Program-made: the position numbers and the translations under genes
Shown: positions 4,851 through 8,808 of the stretch, piece after piece
Layout: the number at the start of each line of letters is the position of its first letter
How positions within the stretch are numbered: the stretch's first letter is position 1
NCBI GenBank assembly: GCA_023134675.1
Contig: JAGLUQ010000026.1
Location: forward strand, 1 to 8,808
Source of the DNA: Candidatus Aenigmatarchaeota archaeon
GTDB taxonomy: Archaea; EX4484-52; GLR71
Direction: 5' to 3'
Length of the DNA stretch: 8,808 nt
Notes under the pieces: generated by a model
The model's input: only the letters and a program-made list of their open reading frames with translations
Told to the model about the DNA's origin: nothing
Databases searched by the model: none

Positions 4851-5415
4851 GTTTTTCAATGCTTTCTGTTGTTACTCTGCCACCTTTCCATTGGCCTCCA
4901 TAAGCTCTGCTAAGATTTCCTTCAACTTTCTTGAAGACAAGATTGGCTATCCTTGCGCCCAGTTCAAGTTCAAATGGAAGATTGCCTACATTTTTCAATG
5001 CGAAAGTGAGTTCTCCATAGTAGCCAGGATCTGTCTTTGTTCCCATGAAGTAAATGCCGCAGCGTTGTAGAGTGCTTCTTGGATATACATCAAGCATTAG
5101 GAGTGTTGGTTTTTCTCCTTCTTCAATTGTTATCTTTTTTCCAGGTATATTGACTTTCTCAATAGTTTTTACAAGCATATAGTCTCCAGGGCTGAGAGTC
5201 ACTTTCTTATCTCCCTGATTTATGTCTGCAATAGTTTCTATATCTGGTGTGTCTCTTTCATCTACACCAAGAAATCCTTTTCCTTTCAGCCTGTATATTA
5301 CACCAGCTCTTATGTCTATACCTACGCCTTCAGGGTTCAGTTCTCTTTCAGCCAGGTTTTCTATGAAATGGTGTTTTTCGTTTAATTCGATTATTTTGCT
5401 TGCAGAAATTATCAT
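4843..5415 (-). CDS. dUTPase/dCTP deaminase family protein, probably a dUTPase
   Basis: The family cleaves dUTP to dUMP + PPi and/or deaminates dCTP, feeding dTMP synthesis and keeping uracil out of DNA. The 190 residues show E-G-V-G-I-D-I-R-A-G (29-38), P-R-S-T-L-Q-R-C-G (112-120), T-D-P-G-Y-Y-G-E-L-T-F-A-L-K-N (128-142), G-A-R-I-A-N-L-V-F (153-161) and the C-terminal Y-G-G-Q-W-K-G-G-R (172-180), the motifs of the trimeric beta fold. In dCTP deaminases a catalytic Glu stands in G-x-x-x-L-E-x-x-N; here that position is Ala139. D129 and the Y-x-G-E pattern instead resemble dUTPase motif 3 (D-x-D-Y-R-G-E). A dUTPase-type activity therefore seems likelier than deamination, though the usual annotation would be dCTP deaminase. 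AATATTTAAAG (minus, 5446-5436) lies about 26 bases before ATG 5415. The gene is divergent from the PHP gene and transcribed toward the candidate origin. Confidence 0.85.
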   Translation of the reverse strand: MIISASKIIELNEKHHFIENLAERELNPEGVGIDIRAGVIYRLKGKGFLGVDERDTPDIETIADINQGDKKVTLSPGDYMLVKTIEKVNIPGKKITIEEGEKPTLLMLDVYPRSTLQRCGIYFMGTKTDPGYYGELTFALKNVGNLPFELELGARIANLVFKKVEGNLSRAYGGQWKGGRVTTESIEKQI

Positions 5416-5435
5416 AGTCAGGATTCGATTTTATA

Positions 5436-5446
5436 CTTTAAATATT
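5436..5446 (-). promoter_or_regulatory. TATA box of the dUTPase-like gene
   Basis: AATATTTAAAG on the minus strand is centred 26 bases before ATG 5415. No ribosome binding site is seen, so the mRNA is probably leaderless. Confidence 0.5.
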
Positions 5447-5469
5447 TTATCTTATGTATGTCAAGGTAA

Positions 5470-5479
5470 TTTTTATAAG
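5470..5479 (+). promoter_or_regulatory. TATA box of the PHP-protein gene
   Basis: TTTTTATAAG is centred about 26 bases before ATG 5501, with no Shine-Dalgarno match between. This supports a leaderless start at 5501. Confidence 0.5.
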
Positions 5480-5500
5480 CGTGCCTGCCAAAAATTCTTT

Positions 5501-6820
5501 ATGTTTCTTAACTGTGACCTTCATTCACATTCAGGGTATGCCGGAGGTGTCGGGCAGATATCGCTTGATGACCTTGAGAAGACAATGGATAAGAAGGGTA
5601 TTCAGGTGTTTGGTACCGGTGACTGTCTGCATGCTGAATGGAGAACGTTCCTGAAAGATAATCTTATAGAAAAAGAAGACGGACTTTTTTCTAAAAAAGG
5701 TAATAGTGCCAGGTTTCTTTTGCAGACAGAAGTCATATTTACGGCAGCTGTCGGGTCTGGCAGGAAGTCTGTGCATACTGTGCTTCTGTTCCCTTCATTT
5801 GAGTCTGTTGATAAGGTTTGCGGGCTTCTTGAAAGCATGGGTGTAAAGAATACTATTGGCCGACCTTTTATTAAGTGTGAGGACAGTAAGGATGTCGGTG
5901 ACAAGCTCTGCAAAATTCTTGATGCTGATGAAGGCATTGAGGTGATACCTGCGCATGTGATGACACCGCAAGGTGTGTATGGCTCTAATAATCCTGTCAA
6001 TTATATGAAAGATTTTTATGGATCTGCTGTAGAAAGGATATCTGCGGTAGAGACTGGTCTTTCTGCTGATCCTGAGATTCTTTCACTTATTCCTGAGCTT
6101 GATAATTTTGCTCTTGTGTCTAACAGTGATGCGCATTCTGCTGCATTGAACAGGTTGGGGCGCGAATTCACTACATTTGATGTATCTTCTGTATCTTACG
6201 GATCTATAGTTGAGGCAATACGCAGGAAAAAAGTTGCAAGGACTGCCGAGTTCAATCCTACAGAAGGCAGGTTCTTTCTTACAGGGCACAGGGCAGGGAA
6301 GAAAGGGCATGGCGATGCATACTGCGCCTTTTCGCCTAAGTTTACACCTAAAGATGAAAGGTGTCCGATATGCGGCAAAGGGCTTACTGTCGGCGTCCTT
6401 GAGAGGGCGCTCCGGTTGAGTGATGTACAGGGAGGTACAAGAGAGCTGGGAGAGCTTTCGCCTTCTTCAAAGGATTTTATTAAGATGGTGCCTCTTGTTG
6501 AGGTCATTGCATATTCTTTCGGAGTGTTGTCTGTTACTTCAGGCAAAGTTGTATCTGTGTATGATGCGATTACCGATGCATTCGGGAGTGAGGCAGAGAT
6601 GTGGTTTGCGAAAGATTCGGATATTGAGAAGAAGCTGTCATCTATTGGTATTGCTCCTGAAATTATTGATAATATTATTAAAATTAAAGATGGAGATTTC
6701 TGTTTTTCGCCTGCCGGATTTGACGGTACATACGGGAAGCTTAAGGTGGGCGAGAAGGAAGATATATTTAATGTGAATATAGTGTCGGGTCACCTGGGTG
6801 CTCAGAGAACTCTTTTCTGA
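5501..6820 (+). CDS. PHP-fold phosphoesterase-like protein with zinc-finger-like segment (TIGR00375-type)
   Basis: This 439-residue protein matches the archaeal/bacterial family often labelled conserved hypothetical or, wrongly, UvrD-like helicase. The N-terminal half is a PHP domain (metal-dependent phosphoesterase): D-L-H-S-H-S (6-11), G-T-G-D (38-41), T-E-V-I-F (76-80), H92, P-A-H (150-152) and N-S-D-A-H (208-212) are the expected metal ligands. Residues 270-294 hold C275 and C-P-I-C-G (288-292) between basic stretches, a probable zinc site. The C-terminal part (381-413: SIGIAPEIIDNII, then DGDFCFSPAGFDGTYG) looks helix-hairpin-helix-like and may bind DNA. The last residues are G-A-Q-R-T-L-F. 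The true substrate is unknown; its place between dUTPase-like and polymerase genes suggests DNA repair. I chose ATG 5501 because a longer frame from 5222 runs antisense through the dUTPase-like gene. Confidence 0.88.
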   Translation: MFLNCDLHSHSGYAGGVGQISLDDLEKTMDKKGIQVFGTGDCLHAEWRTFLKDNLIEKEDGLFSKKGNSARFLLQTEVIFTAAVGSGRKSVHTVLLFPSFESVDKVCGLLESMGVKNTIGRPFIKCEDSKDVGDKLCKILDADEGIEVIPAHVMTPQGVYGSNNPVNYMKDFYGSAVERISAVETGLSADPEILSLIPELDNFALVSNSDAHSAALNRLGREFTTFDVSSVSYGSIVEAIRRKKVARTAEFNPTEGRFFLTGHRAGKKGHGDAYCAFSPKFTPKDERCPICGKGLTVGVLERALRLSDVQGGTRELGELSPSSKDFIKMVPLVEVIAYSFGVLSVTSGKVVSVYDAITDAFGSEAEMWFAKDSDIEKKLSSIGIAPEIIDNIIKIKDGDFCFSPAGFDGTYGKLKVGEKEDIFNVNIVSGHLGAQRTLF

Positions 6821-6833
6821 ACAGCTTTGATTA

Positions 6834-6843
6834 AGTTTAAAAC
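6834..6843 (+). promoter_or_regulatory. TATA box of the DP1 gene
   Basis: AGTTTAAAAC lies in the 45-base gap after the PHP gene, centred about 27 bases before ATG 6866. DP1 can therefore be transcribed on its own, probably as a leaderless mRNA. Confidence 0.45.
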
Positions 6844-6865
6844 ATTTTCCTGCGCAATAGTTCTT

Positions 6866-8341
6866 ATGGAGAATGAAGATGTGGTCAGTGTCTTTCTCAA
6901 GGCAGGGATACTGTCTGACAAGAGCGCGATAGATTATGTTACAGATAATGATATTGATGCTGAAGATATTGCGGAGAAGATGCTTGAGTCAAAGATGTAT
7001 TTTGCTACAGTAGAAGTCATAGAGTCAGTTTTGGCTGAAAAGGATGCGGATGGTGAGACTAGAGTTGAGATCAAGCATGCCGGAAAAAAGAGCATAGCAA
7101 AAGATATTGACGGCTCTGTCAGGATCTCTTCAAAGCATGAAGAGGAACAGAAGACAAAGACCATAACTGATTTTGTGGCATATTTCAGTGACAGGTATGA
7201 GAAGATAAAAAATATACTTGTCAGCCATTCAGATGTTAAGAATCCGATATCTATAAACAGGCTGGAAGGCAAGGCCAATGAAAGGGATGTATCTGTCATA
7301 GGTATAATATCTAAGATGGATGTCAGCAAGAACGGGCACAGGATACTTGAGGTTGAGGATTCTACAGGGTCTATGACAGCTATCATCATGAAAGACAAGA
7401 ATGTTGGTGAGGACAGCCTTATCCTTGATGAGATTGTTGCGTTCAAGGGAGGGGTGAGCAATGGGACGCTTTTTGTTGACGCTATAGTCTTTCCTGAGAT
7501 TCCTGTCGTGAACAATGCTGATAGGAAGGTTGATGACCCCGTGAGCTCAGTCTTTATATCAGATATACATATAGGCAGCAATGAGTATCTCCAGAAAGTT
7601 GAGGATAAGTTTATCGGATGGCTCAAGGGCGGTGATAATGGTGCCGGCGATGTCAAGTATATCTGCATTGCGGGAGATACTGTTGACGGCGTCGGTATAT
7701 ATCCGGGGCAGAAAGCTGACCTTAAGATACAGGATATATATGCTCAGTACAGGGCTTTTGAGGAGTTTATAGAGAGGATTCCTGAGCATATTGAGATTGT
7801 CATAATCCCAGGAAACCATGATGCTGTACGTCTTGCAGAGCCGCAGCCAGCATTTGGTAAGGATCTTATGCCGAACATAACAGGTTTCAATAATGTGCAT
7901 CTTGGTCCTAATCCGTGCAGGGTTGAGCTTCATGGTATTGACGGCAGGCAGGGGGTCAATGTGCTTATGTATCACGGATACAGTTTCACAAGGACGATTG
8001 ATGCTGTGCCTACACTTAGGGTCAACGGGATGGACAAGCCTGAATATGTGATGACTGAGCTGTTGAGGAAAAGGCATCTTGCGCCTATGTATGGGTCTAC
8101 TGCCCTGATGCCTTCAGGAGATGATCCGCATGTCATAAGCCGTGTGCCTGACATATTCCATACAGGGGACCTTCATTCCTTTGCGCTGAAAAGCTATAGG
8201 GGGGTTCAACTGATATCTTCTTCAACTTTCCAGGGGCAGACTGCTTTTATGGACAGGGTGGGACATCAGTCTAATCCGGGAAAGGTCACAAGGGTGCGTC
8301 TTGACAGTATGAGACCGAGCGTGCTTGATCTTGTGAATTGA
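6866..8341 (+). CDS. polB (DP1): DNA polymerase D small subunit (DP1), exonuclease subunit
   Basis: DP1 pairs with the large catalytic subunit DP2 to form PolD, the main replicative polymerase outside Crenarchaeota. DP1 supplies 3'-5' proofreading and is related to the B subunits of eukaryotic polymerases. The 491 residues show an N-terminal helical region (1-60), a charged linker, an OB fold near 120-210 (VSVIGIISKM ... LEVEDSTGSM), and a calcineurin-like phosphoesterase domain. The latter holds F-I-S-D-I-H-I-G (D233, H235), A-G-D-T-V-D-G (D271), I-P-G-N-H-D (N317, H318), Y-H-G (H370) and F-H-T-G-D-L-H (H432, H437). All metal ligands needed for nuclease activity appear intact. It is shorter than Pyrococcus DP1 (about 610 residues), mostly in the linker. 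I chose ATG 6866 over TTG 6827 because of TATA spacing. DP2 is not next to it: the following gene is convergent and unrelated. Confidence 0.95.
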   Translation: MENEDVVSVFLKAGILSDKSAIDYVTDNDIDAEDIAEKMLESKMYFATVEVIESVLAEKDADGETRVEIKHAGKKSIAKDIDGSVRISSKHEEEQKTKTITDFVAYFSDRYEKIKNILVSHSDVKNPISINRLEGKANERDVSVIGIISKMDVSKNGHRILEVEDSTGSMTAIIMKDKNVGEDSLILDEIVAFKGGVSNGTLFVDAIVFPEIPVVNNADRKVDDPVSSVFISDIHIGSNEYLQKVEDKFIGWLKGGDNGAGDVKYICIAGDTVDGVGIYPGQKADLKIQDIYAQYRAFEEFIERIPEHIEIVIIPGNHDAVRLAEPQPAFGKDLMPNITGFNNVHLGPNPCRVELHGIDGRQGVNVLMYHGYSFTRTIDAVPTLRVNGMDKPEYVMTELLRKRHLAPMYGSTALMPSGDDPHVISRVPDIFHTGDLHSFALKSYRGVQLISSSTFQGQTAFMDRVGHQSNPGKVTRVRLDSMRPSVLDLVN

Positions 8342-8346
8342 GGATG

Positions 8347-8353
8347 TTTTTTT
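8347..8353 (+). terminator. Oligo-T terminator after DP1
   Basis: Seven T start five bases after the DP1 stop codon, in the 40-base gap to the convergent right-hand gene. This is an archaeal-type termination signal. Confidence 0.5.
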
Positions 8354-8381
8354 GGAAGAAGATATAGGTATATTATTATAT

Positions 8382-8807
8382 TTAATAGAAATGAGTACTT
8401 ACTATTGGCTGCCAGTATTTCCTGTATTCTTCATTTGTACTTCCTTTACAGACTTTTTCAAATACACATGTATTATGTGAAGGTAGATCAACAACCAAGT
8501 TGAAAGTGCAAGGGTCTTTATTACAAACCTTATCAAAACATAATGTTTTTTCTTCACAACAGCTCCGTAACGGCCAAAAGAAGTCATTCATTTTTAGAAT
8601 GTTATGACCAGAAATGTTTGAGATTATTTTTATAGCCTGAATGCATGCATTTCTTATAGCAACATCTGATTCAAGTTTTTCTCTGTTCCAAAGTTTTCTT
8701 TTCAGTTCCAGATCAGTTATTTCTACACATCCCATTCTTAGCAAAACTCTCTGCATATGATAATCTATTACAGGAACAAAATTTTCCGGATCTTTTATAT
8801 TTGTCAT
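8382..8807 (-). CDS. HhH-GPD glycosylase-like cysteine-rich protein, C-terminal part (runs off window)
   Basis: The 141 visible residues contain V-I-D-Y-H-M-Q-R-V-L-L-R-M-G (13-26). This resembles the V-D-T-H-x-x-R-V segment of helix-hairpin-helix DNA glycosylases, in which the Asp is catalytic (here D15). Toward the end lie R-S-C-C (83, 84), C90, C95, C100, C114 and C120, a pattern that could hold an iron-sulfur cluster, although the spacing is not the C-x6-C-x2-C-x5-C of endonuclease III. In glycosylases the D-x-H motif lies more than 100 residues in, so the gene probably starts beyond the window and the ATG at 8807 is internal. If 8807 were the start, the protein would lack the HhH DNA-binding half. 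Three 60-base stretches counted here have 16-22 G+C, lower than most of DP1. The function as a repair glycosylase is inferred and not certain. Confidence 0.55.
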   Translation of the reverse strand: MTNIKDPENFVPVIDYHMQRVLLRMGCVEITDLELKRKLWNREKLESDVAIRNACIQAIKIISNISGHNILKMNDFFWPLRSCCEEKTLCFDKVCNKDPCTFNLVVDLPSHNTCVFEKVCKGSTNEEYRKYWQPIVSTHFY

Positions 8808-8808
8808 T

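Noticed and set aside
5222..5500. N-terminal extension of the PHP protein
   Set aside because: Antisense to the dUTPase-like gene and upstream of the TATA box; the PHP domain begins right at M-F-L-N-C-D-L-H.
6827..6865. TTG start giving 13 more residues on DP1
   Set aside because: The TATA element at 6834-6843 lies inside it, so a transcript would start downstream.
6934..7668. Long minus-strand frame (244 codons) inside DP1
   Set aside because: Serine- and leucine-rich shadow of the DP1 reading frame without domain signature; DP1 motifs on the plus strand are unambiguous.
1..8808. CRISPR arrays, tRNA or rRNA genes, insertion sequences
   Set aside because: Reading through both strands I saw no regular spaced repeats, no tRNA cloverleaf or rRNA motifs, and no transposase or terminal inverted repeats.

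Overview
The window looks like chromosomal DNA from an archaeon that uses DNA polymerase D, so a euryarchaeon or a DPANN-type lineage. The support is an archaeal histone, an archaeal Holliday junction resolvase (Hjc), an Orc1/Cdc6 initiator, the small subunit of polymerase D (DP1), an ADP-forming acyl-CoA synthetase, an Lrp/AsnC-type regulator, and archaeal BRE/TATA promoters placed about 26 bases upstream of start codons. PolD argues against Crenarchaeota. I cannot name a species.

Left part (1-2700). The 3' part of an ADP-forming acetyl-CoA synthetase alpha subunit meets a convergent Lrp/AsnC-like regulator tail to tail. A divergent promoter region follows. Then come a small DUF2892-like membrane protein with a histone-H1-like lysine tail, a ubiquitin-like (MoaD/ThiS/SAMP-type) protein ending in Gly-Gly on the opposite strand, and an unrecognised two-helix membrane protein with a coiled-coil tail.

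Middle and right part (2708-8341). This is a DNA replication and repair block: histone (-), Hjc (+), Orc1/Cdc6 (-), a 299-base non-coding gap, a dUTPase/dCTP-deaminase family protein (-), a PHP-fold phosphoesterase with a zinc-finger-like segment (+), and DP1 (+). The gap upstream of orc1 contains two oppositely oriented sequences resembling archaeal origin recognition boxes. They flank an 83-base stretch that is about 77% A+T. I read this as a candidate replication origin (oriC). It is the most important feature of the window.

Right edge (8382-8807). Convergent with DP1 is the C-terminal part of a cysteine-rich protein with a D-x-H-x-x-R-V motif like that of HhH-GPD DNA glycosylases. It runs off the window.

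Together the block supplies initiation (origin and Orc1), elongation (DP1), dNTP pool hygiene (dUTPase-like protein), chromatin (histone) and recombination or repair (Hjc, PHP protein, glycosylase-like protein). Most genes seem to have their own promoter and probably leaderless mRNAs. Only three starts show a Shine-Dalgarno match: the DUF2892 protein, the ubiquitin-like protein and the TTG start of orc1. I saw no CRISPR array, tRNA, rRNA or insertion sequence.
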